Shown here piece by piece: positions 53,544-61,922 of a DNA stretch of 64,000 bases. The notes beneath the pieces are model-generated. The model was given only the letters and a program-made list of their open reading frames with translations. It searched no databases and was not told the DNA's origin. The DNA is taken from the NCBI RefSeq assembly GCF_000812665.2, contig NZ_CP014327.1, positions 2,447,501 to 2,511,500 of the forward strand, read 5' to 3'. How positions within the stretch are numbered: the stretch's first letter is position 1; every line of letters starts with the position of its first letter. Made by a program: the position numbers and the translations under genes. Source of the DNA: Falsihalocynthiibacter arcticus (GTDB taxonomy: Bacteria > Pseudomonadota > Alphaproteobacteria > Rhodobacterales > Rhodobacteraceae).

Positions 53544-53906
53544 TTGTCAGAATATGAAAATCGAAGTGCCCGAATTCTGATCTGCTCCACCTGCCAAGGC
53601 GAACGGAGTCGCAAAGTTGAGGGCGATACCCTGAATGACGCCTTGAGACGAGCTGGGTTGGCCGATCAGGTTAATGTGGAATTCGCCGGCTGTATCGGAT
53701 CCTGTATTGCGCCTGTCTCCATAGGTTTGCAAGGAGACGGGCGCGCATCCTATGTCTTTTCCGGTATCGACCTTCTCAAAGATGCCGATGACATCGCAGC
53801 CACATGTCGGGTGTATTTGAACACCCGCAAGGGTTGGATCGTCGATGCTCATGTCTGCGGGCGCCTACGCGAATGCCTCCAAACGAGGTTGCCAGTTTTG
53901 CGTTAA
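53544..53906 (+). CDS. DUF1636 metal-binding-like protein
   Basis: The 120-residue protein starts at TTG 53544 (MSEYENRSARILICSTCQGE). It has the DUF1636 Cys pattern: 'ILICSTCQGERS' and 'VEFAGCIGSCIAPVSIGLQG'. The fold resembles small [2Fe-2S] thioredoxin-like proteins. DUF1636 genes often stand near cobW and cobalt-related genes, as here. The TTG start and an upstream TTTACATCAG spacer suggest modest translation; an internal ATG at the fourth codon is not in frame. Confidence 0.75.
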   Translation: MSEYENRSARILICSTCQGERSRKVEGDTLNDALRRAGLADQVNVEFAGCIGSCIAPVSIGLQGDGRASYVFSGIDLLKDADDIAATCRVYLNTRKGWIVDAHVCGRLRECLQTRLPVLR

Positions 53907-53909
53907 ACT

Positions 53910-54398
53910 TCACGGGGCAGAGGATGCAACAACCGCCACGCTGATTGCTTTGCCATCAACACCGTAAGTTTGATGGTCATTTGTATTCAACGTCACCAAC
54001 ACTTCTGCCGCGTCGGGCAATGCAGCAATGTGCATCCAGTTTCCGTAAAGGCGGGCGATCTTGACGCCGTCGACATAAACATGCGCATGCCCTTCGTTCA
54101 TTACGTGGGTCGCACCGGCGTTTTCTGGCGTAAACTGGAAGTCCTCGGTAAGGACGTGCAGGTTCCAGCCTGACATGGGATCTTCGATCAATTCGACCGA
54201 AAGTGTTGGGGCACTATCAAGAGCCACTTCAACCATTTCGTCGTGATTCTGGTGCTCCATTCCCTCGGCAGTCCCCGCGTGATCGTGGGCGCCGTAATCG
54301 TGACCAGTAAGCGCGACGCCGCTCGACGCGGCCGTAAGAAAACCAATCCCACCTCCAAGCCCCAGTCCAATGACAAATATTGCAAGTATACGGTTCAT
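53910..54398 (-). CDS. Exported His-rich protein of the metal cluster
   Basis: The 162-residue protein has a signal peptide/TM segment ('LAIFVIGLGLGGGIGFLTAA') and then a His-rich stretch ('GHDYGAHDHAGTAEGMEHQN'), followed by a beta-domain ('PMSGWNLHVLTEDFQFTPEN', 'ATHVMNEGHAHVYVDGVKIA'). The His content suggests periplasmic metal binding. It is convergent with the DUF1636 gene and lies 58 bp behind cbtA on the same strand, so it is likely cotranscribed with cbtBA. Confidence 0.7.
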   Translation of the reverse strand: MNRILAIFVIGLGLGGGIGFLTAASSGVALTGHDYGAHDHAGTAEGMEHQNHDEMVEVALDSAPTLSVELIEDPMSGWNLHVLTEDFQFTPENAGATHVMNEGHAHVYVDGVKIARLYGNWMHIAALPDAAEVLVTLNTNDHQTYGVDGKAISVAVVASSAP

Positions 54399-54456
54399 TC
54401 GTTTTCATCTCCTTGTTGGGGACCCCCACCTGGGTTTCAGCGGGGGCCGCATTTTT

Positions 54457-55152
54457 TCACGCGATTGCGGCTTGTCTGGCGCCTTCGGTATTCCAGAAGT
54501 AACCGGCGCAGACCCCTAGGATGATCCATGACGCCATGCCAACACCAAAGGCCCTTGCCGCAAAGAGCGACCCGATCTCGGTTGGTACAGGACCTGTAAA
54601 GGTGGACGGCATGGGGGCACCAATCACATGCGGCGCCATCAATAGAACGGCCGCAATTCCATATGCGACGCTGCTCTTTCCAAAAGCGAGGAGCCACATT
54701 GCTAAACCGGCAGAGATGACGGTCGAAAACCACCAGATCTGGCGTAGCCCCAGATCCGCAGATGCCACACCCGGAACCTCGGGAGCGAGTGATATCCCCG
54801 GCGCGAAATGAAACACAATGAAGCCAGAAAGGCCCCAGAACATCCCGTTTCTAGGGGTGATCTCATGGCCGTTCTGTTCCGCAGTCGACATCAGCCCGAC
54901 CAACATCAAAGCATAACCAGTGTATACGAGCGCGGCGAATAGAATGCTCATTCCGTCGCGCAATGCGTCAAACCCAGGCAACTCAGGATTCGCCGATACC
55001 GCTGCACTTCCAAAGTGGACCAGTTCGCCAGACTCGTAGAGTTCGGCATGCAGAAGAACTGGCTGTACGAATATGAGTTGCAACAGGGCGGCAATCAGCC
55101 CTGTTGCAACTCCAGCGAACATCGCGCTGACAAGAACTCGCGTTAGCTGCAT
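54457..55152 (-). CDS. cbtA: CbtA, predicted cobalt transporter subunit
   Basis: Start at ATG 55152 ('MQLTRVLVSAMFAGVATGLI') chosen because it follows the cbtB stop by one base; the longer frame overlaps cbtB. The 231-residue integral membrane protein has about five to six TM segments and the CbtA pattern including 'RNGMFWGLSGFIVFHFAPGI' and 'RQIWWFSTVISAGLAMWLLA'. CbtA and CbtB form a predicted cobalt uptake system and are normally paired. No cobalamin riboswitch is visible upstream of the pair. Confidence 0.9.
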   Translation of the reverse strand: MQLTRVLVSAMFAGVATGLIAALLQLIFVQPVLLHAELYESGELVHFGSAAVSANPELPGFDALRDGMSILFAALVYTGYALMLVGLMSTAEQNGHEITPRNGMFWGLSGFIVFHFAPGISLAPEVPGVASADLGLRQIWWFSTVISAGLAMWLLAFGKSSVAYGIAAVLLMAPHVIGAPMPSTFTGPVPTEIGSLFAARAFGVGMASWIILGVCAGYFWNTEGARQAAIA

Positions 55153-55153
55153 A

Positions 55154-55327
55154 TCAGTGGCACGGGAAGCCAGTGGCGTGACGTACGTCGTGCGCCGCAT
55201 CATGTAGGGCGCTGGCCTGCACGTGACCTGCGACGAAGATGGTGGCGAAGCCAAGTGCTATACAGAAAAGGGGTGCCAAAAGAGTGTTCTGCTTGGCCAT
55301 TGTTTTGTTAAGAGTTTGAGTTGTCAT
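55154..55327 (-). CDS. cbtB: CbtB, small cobalt-transporter subunit
   Basis: This 57-residue gene is very short but clear. It begins 'MTTQTLNKTMAKQNTLLAPL', has a single TM helix ('FCIALGFATIFVAGHVQASA') and ends with the CbtB metal-binding signature 'LHDAAHDVRHATGFPCH'. AGGAGAATCTAAAATG gives a strong ribosome site. It lies directly before cbtA (1-nt gap), the standard order. The His residues and the final Cys probably bind metal. Confidence 0.9.
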   Translation of the reverse strand: MTTQTLNKTMAKQNTLLAPLFCIALGFATIFVAGHVQASALHDAAHDVRHATGFPCH

Positions 55328-55453
55328 TTTAGATTCTCCTTTTGGCCCAATATGTTAGGGCCGGGTTTCATGTTGATAGATTGGAAAGGTGTAGCCAAAT
55401 TTTGTTGGCAACACCGAGTGGTCGTGAGGGGGGAGAAGCGTGTGGTTCGTCGT

Positions 55454-56803
55454 TTACGTTGCCTCCATTCGAATGCTTTCTTTATTCAGATCTTCCATTT
55501 TCGCTTTCCCTAAAGAATATGCGCTTAAGTCTTCCTTTTTCACGCCGGAAAAGATGAGGTTGGCATAAGCGGTAAGCTCATCGAAGAATTCGTTTTGGTA
55601 TGAGGTGTAGTTATCTTTCTTTGCGCCAAGGAAGTTCGAAACCAGAAGAGATTTCAATTCTTCGTCAACTAGATCCATGTCCATGTAGCGGGCACAATAT
55701 AAATGCGCATCGATACTTTCCGTGGAATATCCGTCAACCAAGCCAGAATATTGGGGTACAAAATTGACCCATTGCTGAAGAACATTATCCCAACGCGAGC
55801 GCGGCTCACCCGGGAGAACCTGAACGCCTGGATGGCTAAGCTTTGCGACGTTGAGCATCAGACACTCACCCTCGGTTTTTTTGCCAAGAGCGCTTTCCAG
55901 ATGGATCGAGCCGTCCTGAAGAGCCCAACGCATGAAAGAATCTGAGACAAAGCGGTTCGTTACTAATTGTTTAAAGTGCTGCCTAACCGCCCTGACGCCA
56001 GTCGAGGTATAGGCCGAAAGACGTTGCCAGCTATGTTCACTCGAAACAATGAAACATCCATCGGGAAACGGGTTGTTGTCCGGGGAACCACTGGCAAAAC
56101 CATCAATATCCTCAAGCGTCAGTGTTTGCGCCACGCTGTTTTCATATTCACCGTCGCCGCTGTGGCTCAATTGTGAAACCCCGATGATCTTGACAGAGTC
56201 ACCAAGATCCATTGCTTTCAATTTCCGAGCGATATCAAATGCAATTCCGCTACCGGTGCCACCTGCAAGGCTGAAAGCCACGATAACAGTGGAATTGTTT
56301 TTACATTTTTTAGCAGTCGCGGCGAAACGCTCCAATGCGCCTGCCAAAGGCTTTTCATCCAGATATAGACCGAACGCTCCGGCAGCCTTTGCAATTGCGC
56401 GCGGAATATGCCCTTTCAATTTTGGCATCGTGAAACTGTCTGGAAAGTCGGATATCAAGCCCGATCCACCATCGGACTCATACGGTTTGCGTACCTTCTT
56501 CAATTTTTTCGTGAATTCGGTGAGCTCGGGCAATTCCAGATTTAACGACTCGTAGTGATATCTTTCGGTTGGAATCCCTCGTTCAGCCAGACGGGCTTTC
56601 AAGGACCGCGCATAATCATTCGGAATTTGCACATCGTCTTCACCGATATCGACAAGAAGACCTGACAGCGTTGCCCCCTCAAGGGCGAGGTTATCTTCAA
56701 CCTCCCCAGTTCTAAGCAGCGCTTCGATGTATGCGCCTCCAGTTCGGCCAACCCCGATTATGTGTATATTGTTTATCTCTGACGGCTTGGTTATTTCGGA
56801 CAT
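55454..56803 (-). CDS. Tubulin/FtsZ-like GTPase, paralogue 1
   Basis: The 449-residue protein has a nucleotide-binding start 'IHIIGVGRTGGAYIEALLRT' (GVGRTGG at 17-23, like the FtsZ/tubulin G-box) and the tubulin signature T-loop 'FSLAGGTGSGIAFDIARKL' (GGTGSG at 181-186), followed by 'IIGVSQLSHSGDGEYENSVA'. The C-terminal part ends in a charged helix. It belongs to the divergent bacterial 'tubulin-like' group, not to cell-division FtsZ. It is the last gene of a six-gene operon, after the VWA gene. Such proteins are expected to polymerise with GTP. Start behind AGGAG. Confidence 0.85.
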   Translation of the reverse strand: MSEITKPSEINNIHIIGVGRTGGAYIEALLRTGEVEDNLALEGATLSGLLVDIGEDDVQIPNDYARSLKARLAERGIPTERYHYESLNLELPELTEFTKKLKKVRKPYESDGGSGLISDFPDSFTMPKLKGHIPRAIAKAAGAFGLYLDEKPLAGALERFAATAKKCKNNSTVIVAFSLAGGTGSGIAFDIARKLKAMDLGDSVKIIGVSQLSHSGDGEYENSVAQTLTLEDIDGFASGSPDNNPFPDGCFIVSSEHSWQRLSAYTSTGVRAVRQHFKQLVTNRFVSDSFMRWALQDGSIHLESALGKKTEGECLMLNVAKLSHPGVQVLPGEPRSRWDNVLQQWVNFVPQYSGLVDGYSTESIDAHLYCARYMDMDLVDEELKSLLVSNFLGAKKDNYTSYQNEFFDELTAYANLIFSGVKKEDLSAYSLGKAKMEDLNKESIRMEAT

Positions 56804-56884
56804 CTTAATTCTACTCCTGAAGGTCAGTTTCTGGTTTTTCTACTTGCCGGATTCTCGCATGATTTATTCTTTTGAAACTCAACG

Positions 56885-58897
56885 TCATGGTGCGAGGACT
56901 CGCGCTAAGACCGTTCTAGCGTTATCGGAAAACGTCGAAGCTTGATCGGAAATGAAGAAACTTCTGTCTCCGAAAATCCGCTGTACATAGCCGTCTGCGC
57001 GGCGATCAAGTGTCAGGCAGAAAGTGCGAATATTCTTAGCTGAAGCCGCAACGACGGCGTTATGAGCGTCTTCAGTCAGGTAATCATCTTCAATGACATC
57101 GACGTCGGATGGCTCGCCATCGGTTAGCAGCAAGATGACCTTATTATCTGACATCTGCTGATCCAAGTGCGTCGTCGCGTGGCGCAGCGCGGCACCCATC
57201 CGCGTCGACAAATTGCTTGTCAGACGCTCAAGGCGCTGGCGACTGGCGTTGTCGAAAGCCTCGTCGATATCTTTGACACAATAGTAATTGACCTCGTGCC
57301 GTCCGTTGGAGGCAAAACCGTGAACAGCAACACGGTTACTTTCGGACTCCATTTCTTCGGCGACAGTAATCGCGGCTTGCTTTTCCAAGTCGATTACTCG
57401 GGTAAAACTTCCGGGAACGAATTTTTCCGTGGAAACAGATAGATCCATCAACACAATCGTCGCAGTTGATTTTGGCCGTCTGCCATGGCGGGTAAAAATG
57501 CGCCCGTCAGGTGCGATGCCGGCACGCTGCTCAACCGCGTTATCGATTACTGCATTTAGGTCAAGATCATCGCCCTCGGGCAGACGCTTTAATCGGACCG
57601 AACGATCAGGGGTCTGTTTTGCGCCCCGATGGACCACGCGCAAGCCACGCTTGGGATTTGCGGCAGACAGTTTCGTGCGCTCCCGATCAAAGCCGTCTTC
57701 AATGACGGTCGTCCAATCTTCGCGCAATTCCTGAAGCTTATGATCCCATTCCGGATAATGAAAACGCGCGCGAAGGTCGATACCTGAAAAGTCCTGCTCT
57801 GCCGGGACTTCTTCGGCGGGCCGGAACTCAATCTCGTCGGTCTCTGGCTCAAGGGTTTCGTCTTCGGGCAGTGCTTCGTTAGGCCCCCAAAGCAAGGCAT
57901 TGTCGTCGCGGTAAATGGGTGACGGCTGGTGGTCCGGTTTCAACTGAAGGTGCATTTGGCCGACTTGAAGCGTTAGCTCTTTGGCAAGGCGATCAAACAA
58001 GGAAAAATCGGTCAGATCCTTAGTTGCGGCTTCCTCAAACAGCTCTCTTCCTTGGTTCACCCATGGGTTGGGGTCCTCATAGCTAGGGTCATGCAAAGCG
58101 CGTGCCAACCGCGCCATCAGCCCAGCCAGATCGAAGCCCGAGGTCTTCTTAGACGCATCGTAAAACTTGTCCCACAAGGCATGCAGTCCCGGATACTCTT
58201 GAACCATCAGGCGTTCGACCCGCGCATCTTCGATGACCGCGATAAGGGCAACGAGATTTGGGCGACGGTTCCCGATAGGGCGCTTGCGGGGTGAGAAACA
58301 TAGATGGGCGGCGGCGTGGGCGACCATGGCTCGATACAGGAGTTCGCACGACTCCGTTTGCTTGTCCGTGATAATGCGCGGAAATTGCATCGTCGTTTCG
58401 CTGATTGTCGTTGACGGCTGCGGCCCGCCCAAATCAACAGGCTCGTGCAGGTCGATTGATAGTTCATCAAGGCCAAACCCTACAAAGTAATGTAGCAATG
58501 CTTCGATCTGTCCTCGGAAATGTGTCGAAGAATTTAGCGCTAGTTGATCTGAAAAGGCCGTTGGGTCGTTCGATTTGAAGTTTTGCAACATGCGGTCGCT
58601 GTCGCTTCGCTGTTTGAGGCCGTGGAACACCCAACGGCGCAGGCCAATCAGATCTTCCAGCATCTCAGGTTGGACACAAACACGTTCGGCAAACACAATC
58701 GCGGATTGCGGGGCTTCAAGCGCGACTTGAGCCACGATATCAGCCAGCGTAGCGGCGTCCGACTCTTTGGCAAAATAATCGGCCAACCTTGGCAGAGCAT
58801 TGACGAGTATTGCATGCGCTTGATCGTTGAGACCGCGCAAAGGCTCAAACTGGTGCTCTAACTCTGGCACGTGATATGGAATGCGATCCAAATCCAT
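56885..58897 (-). CDS. CbbO/NorD-type VWA protein
   Basis: The 670-residue protein has an all-alpha N-terminal half and a C-terminal von Willebrand A domain with an intact MIDAS: 'TIVLMDLSVSTEKFVPGSFT' near 482 (DxSxS), a Thr region 'NLSTRMGAALRHATTHLDQQ', and 'VILLLTDGEPSDVDVIEDDY' near 594. It is paired with the MoxR-type ATPase gene (start and stop overlap by one base). MoxR-VWA pairs (CbbQ-CbbO, NorQ-NorD, RavA-ViaA) remodel or activate large protein complexes. In this operon the likely client is one of the tubulin-like proteins, which is inference. Confidence 0.85.
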   Translation of the reverse strand: MDLDRIPYHVPELEHQFEPLRGLNDQAHAILVNALPRLADYFAKESDAATLADIVAQVALEAPQSAIVFAERVCVQPEMLEDLIGLRRWVFHGLKQRSDSDRMLQNFKSNDPTAFSDQLALNSSTHFRGQIEALLHYFVGFGLDELSIDLHEPVDLGGPQPSTTISETTMQFPRIITDKQTESCELLYRAMVAHAAAHLCFSPRKRPIGNRRPNLVALIAVIEDARVERLMVQEYPGLHALWDKFYDASKKTSGFDLAGLMARLARALHDPSYEDPNPWVNQGRELFEEAATKDLTDFSLFDRLAKELTLQVGQMHLQLKPDHQPSPIYRDDNALLWGPNEALPEDETLEPETDEIEFRPAEEVPAEQDFSGIDLRARFHYPEWDHKLQELREDWTTVIEDGFDRERTKLSAANPKRGLRVVHRGAKQTPDRSVRLKRLPEGDDLDLNAVIDNAVEQRAGIAPDGRIFTRHGRRPKSTATIVLMDLSVSTEKFVPGSFTRVIDLEKQAAITVAEEMESESNRVAVHGFASNGRHEVNYYCVKDIDEAFDNASRQRLERLTSNLSTRMGAALRHATTHLDQQMSDNKVILLLTDGEPSDVDVIEDDYLTEDAHNAVVAASAKNIRTFCLTLDRRADGYVQRIFGDRSFFISDQASTFSDNARTVLARVLAP

Positions 58898-59709
58898 TAC
58901 CGAGGTCCAAACTGCGCTTCTACAAAGCCGTCGAGTGCGGCCTGAAGATTAATGTCGTCAGTCAATGGTGCTGTCATGGCAAGCAAGCACGCGTCATGGG
59001 TCGAAATCCCTTCGACAATAAGCGCCCCGGTATGGATCAGCATTCTTGTACTGATGCCCTCGTCGAGACCTCTTCCTCGCAATTTGCGCGACTGGTTCGC
59101 CACGGAGACAAGTCCACGTGCGACCTCTTCGGATACACCGCTTTCGTGCATGACGATCTCGGCCTCGGTCTCGGCTTGTGGAAACCCGAATTCAATTGCT
59201 CCGAAGCGCTGTCGCGTCGATGGTTTCAAGTCTTTCGCCGCGCTCTGATAACCAGGATTGTAAGACACAACCAATCTAAAATCGGGATGAGCCTTAACAA
59301 CTTCGCCGCATTTATCTAACGGGAGAATGCGCCGATTATCGGTAAGCGGGTGGATCACGACGGTGGTGTCCTGCCGGGCCTCCACGAATTCGTCTAGATA
59401 GCACAGCCCACCGTGACGCACTGCTTGCGTCAGCGGACCATCATGCCAAACAGTGCCGTCAGCATCGAGCAACCAGCGGCCGACAAGATCCGACGCAGCC
59501 ATGTCCTCATTGCAAGCCATCGTCACGAGCGGCAGCTTCAACCGCCATGCCATATGCTCGACGAACCTCGTCTTCCCGCATCCAGTTGGACCTTTGAGAA
59601 GCATCGGCAGTTTACGAGCCATTGCGGCCTCGAAAAGCTGAACTTCATTTCCAACGCTGCGGTAATATGGTTCGTCCGCAATCAAATGTGTGTCGAGGCG
59701 TTCGTTCAT
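58897..59709 (-). CDS. MoxR/CbbQ-type AAA+ ATPase
   Basis: The start is taken as ATG 59709; a GTG codon just before it is also possible. The ~270-residue protein has Walker A 'LLKGPTGCGKTRFVEHMAWR' (41-48), Walker B 'GLCYLDEFVEARQDTTVVIH' (103-109), and sensor 1 'RLVVSYNPGYQSAAKDLKPS'. This is the compact CbbQ/NorQ/GvpN form with no extra domains. These ATPases work as hexamers with a VWA partner to insert, activate or disassemble protein complexes. Here the VWA gene follows immediately. Confidence 0.9.
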   Translation of the reverse strand: MNERLDTHLIADEPYYRSVGNEVQLFEAAMARKLPMLLKGPTGCGKTRFVEHMAWRLKLPLVTMACNEDMAASDLVGRWLLDADGTVWHDGPLTQAVRHGGLCYLDEFVEARQDTTVVIHPLTDNRRILPLDKCGEVVKAHPDFRLVVSYNPGYQSAAKDLKPSTRQRFGAIEFGFPQAETEAEIVMHESGVSEEVARGLVSVANQSRKLRGRGLDEGISTRMLIHTGALIVEGISTHDACLLAMTAPLTDDINLQAALDGFVEAQFGPR

Positions 59710-59782
59710 CACAAAAATCTCTTTCAGGAGCCCGAGCTGCGCAGCCTGCGCAACTCGGGTTAGTTTCGGTCAAATGGTGAAT

Positions 59783-61477
59783 TTAGGCGTGCTGTTTAGC
59801 GGCCTTATTGGGTTGCCCGCCGGGAGTATTGACGAGCGTTTTCGTCATCGCAGCGATCCCTTCCTCAAGGATGATCTTGCGATTGGCAGGAGGGAGTTTG
59901 TCGCCACGAATTTCGTCATAGGAAACAACAACCCAACATGCACAACCCCAGATACATTCACCTGCCATACCCTCGAAGCGGATCGCAGGTTCCGAAAGCA
60001 TCGGACCAATATCGACGAGCCAAGCATGTTCATGAAGCTTGGATTCCCAATCGAGCGTGTCGTAGTTCTTTTGGCTTGCCCAAAAGGCTTCCAGATCCGT
60101 CTTTGCGACACCCGGCATAATGATATTGGCGTAGGATGTCAGCGCATCGAAGAACTCGTGGTTATACGACTGATATGTCGAGTCCCCTTCGAGGAGGTAT
60201 GTGCTGGAAATAAGTTCCTTGATACCCTTGTCGATGTTCTCGAAGCCCATGTCGCGAGACGCATGGATATGCACTTCGGCGTAGTCGGTTTGGAATCCGT
60301 CCCGAAGGCCACTGTGGTCCGGAATAAAGTCGATCCACTGCGCAAGAACAGACTGCCAACGAGATTGTGCCTCGCCAGGAAGAACCTGAACGCCTGGGTG
60401 CGTAAGTTTGGCCACGTCAAACAACGTCCAGTTCCGCGACTTTGACGAAAGCGTCTCATGTGGAGCCCCGGTGAAGCCAGCCGGACGAAGTGCCCGGAAC
60501 AGCACCCGACCATAATCGAGCATTGCGAACCGCATGAACGAGTCCGCGACGAAGCGGTTGGCAACCATCTGCCGGAAGCCTTGACGAACTTCTTTTTCAC
60601 CCGTCTCGGTATAGGAAGAAAGACGCTGCCAGCTGTGTTCAGGATTGACGACGAAAAAGCCTCCCGTGAACGGGCTTTTGTACAGATCGCCCCAAACGGT
60701 GATCACGCCATTGTTCTTGTCGTCATCAAGCATGCAGTCGATTTCGTTCAGTGCGCAATATTGTCCCGCGCTGTTCTGAACTGATTCATCATCTCCGCTG
60801 TGCGAAAGTTGACCGACGCCGATAACCGGAATGCGACGACCAAGTTTGATATTCGACAAATGGCGCGCCAGATCAACCACCATGCCGCTCCCCGTTCCGC
60901 CTGCAAGACTGAACGGAACCAAGATCATTGAAGGCAGCGTTGCCTTCTCGACAGTCTCAACAAAGCTGTCGAGTGCCTTTTCCATTGGCCGGTCGCCAGC
61001 ATAGTAAGCGTTCGCATAAATGCCCTTCGCCACAAGGCGCGGGAAATGGCTGCCGGCAGGTGGCATTTCGTATGTGTGGGAAACATAGGACTCGAAGTTC
61101 GGGTTCCAGTAATACCGCGGATACTCCAACTTCAAAAATTCGCGGGTACGGTTCAGGCCTTCGAAGAACTCGTCGCGTTCCGGCACATCCAAGGCGATAG
61201 CCTGAAAATTGAAGCGGTCGGCTTCAACGCCGCGTGACTGAAGGCGCTTTTTAAAGGAGTTGGCATAGTCGATTGCTATTTGCATATCTTGCTGGCCGAT
61301 ATCCACTAACAAAATGGCGCAGGTCGCGCGGGCATCTTCTGCCAACAAGTCCTCGATTTCACCGGTACGTAGCAATGCTTCAACGTAAGCTGCTCCTGTA
61401 CGGCCGATCGCGACAGTATGGACGCAGTGTGGCGACTGCATACCTGTCCCACTATTATAGAGAGATGATGATACCAT
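59783..61477 (-). CDS. Tubulin/FtsZ-like GTPase, paralogue 2 (with C-terminal extension)
   Basis: The 564-residue protein starts at ATG 61477 behind AGGAG. The N-terminus 'HTVAIGRTGAAYVEALLRTG' corresponds to the G-box of paralogue 1, and the T-loop 'FSLAGGTGSGMVVDLARHLS' (GGTGSG at 193-198) is intact, followed by 'IGVGQLSHSGDDESVQNSAG'. It is about 115 residues longer than paralogue 1. The extra C-terminal domain includes 'FEGMAGECIWGCACWVVVSY', a Cys-containing hydrophobic patch also hinted at in paralogue 3. It lies just upstream of the MoxR gene. It likely copolymerises with its paralogues. Confidence 0.85.
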   Translation of the reverse strand: MVSSSLYNSGTGMQSPHCVHTVAIGRTGAAYVEALLRTGEIEDLLAEDARATCAILLVDIGQQDMQIAIDYANSFKKRLQSRGVEADRFNFQAIALDVPERDEFFEGLNRTREFLKLEYPRYYWNPNFESYVSHTYEMPPAGSHFPRLVAKGIYANAYYAGDRPMEKALDSFVETVEKATLPSMILVPFSLAGGTGSGMVVDLARHLSNIKLGRRIPVIGVGQLSHSGDDESVQNSAGQYCALNEIDCMLDDDKNNGVITVWGDLYKSPFTGGFFVVNPEHSWQRLSSYTETGEKEVRQGFRQMVANRFVADSFMRFAMLDYGRVLFRALRPAGFTGAPHETLSSKSRNWTLFDVAKLTHPGVQVLPGEAQSRWQSVLAQWIDFIPDHSGLRDGFQTDYAEVHIHASRDMGFENIDKGIKELISSTYLLEGDSTYQSYNHEFFDALTSYANIIMPGVAKTDLEAFWASQKNYDTLDWESKLHEHAWLVDIGPMLSEPAIRFEGMAGECIWGCACWVVVSYDEIRGDKLPPANRKIILEEGIAAMTKTLVNTPGGQPNKAAKQHA

Positions 61478-61588
61478 TGGTTATTCTCCTTTGGTTGAAT
61501 GAATGGTTGTAGTTGCCGCTTGATGCGGCAGGCTAACTGGCTTGGTGTGCTCGCAATAAGCGCGCGTTACTCGGGCTGCGCGGTTAGG

Positions 61589-61921
61589 CTAACAACCGCG
61601 AATGCTGAAAGTTTCTGTCTTGTCTAGAAACCCTAGATCCCGAAGGATGTGCGCGACCGAACTGGCGCGCTCATGTGCAACGTAAATCATGTAATCTTCG
61701 ACAAAGAGGCCTGGATCCCGCGAGATCACGCCGGTTTCGATCAACTCGACGCCTTTTTCCAAATTTGCACGCTGCAATGTCGCCTTCCATATTGTTCCTT
61801 TCTTAATGTGGATTGCATCATTATCGACGTGTGTGATGGATACGGTCTTACCGCCTCGAATGGTTGGAACTTCAAATCCCTCACCATATTTTTCGACGAC
61901 ATTTTTCCAATTAAGTGGCAT
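61589..61921 (-). CDS. 110-aa unknown protein in the tubulin-like operon
   Basis: The protein starts at ATG 61921 behind AGGAG, one base from the stop of paralogue 3 (coupled translation). It begins 'MPLNWKNVVEKYGEGFEVPT' and contains 'KTVSITHVDNDAIHIKKGTI' and 'YMIYVAHERASSVAHILRDL'. No family is recognised. The N-terminal beta-strands suggest a small RNA- or protein-binding fold of the SH3/WYL kind, but this is only impression. Its conserved position inside the operon suggests a subunit or regulator of the filament system. Confidence 0.65.
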   Translation of the reverse strand: MPLNWKNVVEKYGEGFEVPTIRGGKTVSITHVDNDAIHIKKGTIWKATLQRANLEKGVELIETGVISRDPGLFVEDYMIYVAHERASSVAHILRDLGFLDKTETFSIRGC

Positions 61922-61922
61922 T

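Noticed and set aside
54420-54462. Plus-strand terminator with GGACCCCC / GGGGGCC and TTTTTT
   Set aside because: No plus-strand gene ends before it, and on the minus strand, where the genes are, no T-run follows. Left as chance or a minor structure.
55328-55453. Cobalamin riboswitch upstream of cbtB
   Set aside because: I looked for a B12-box-like core in the minus-strand leader and did not find one; the interval is also short.
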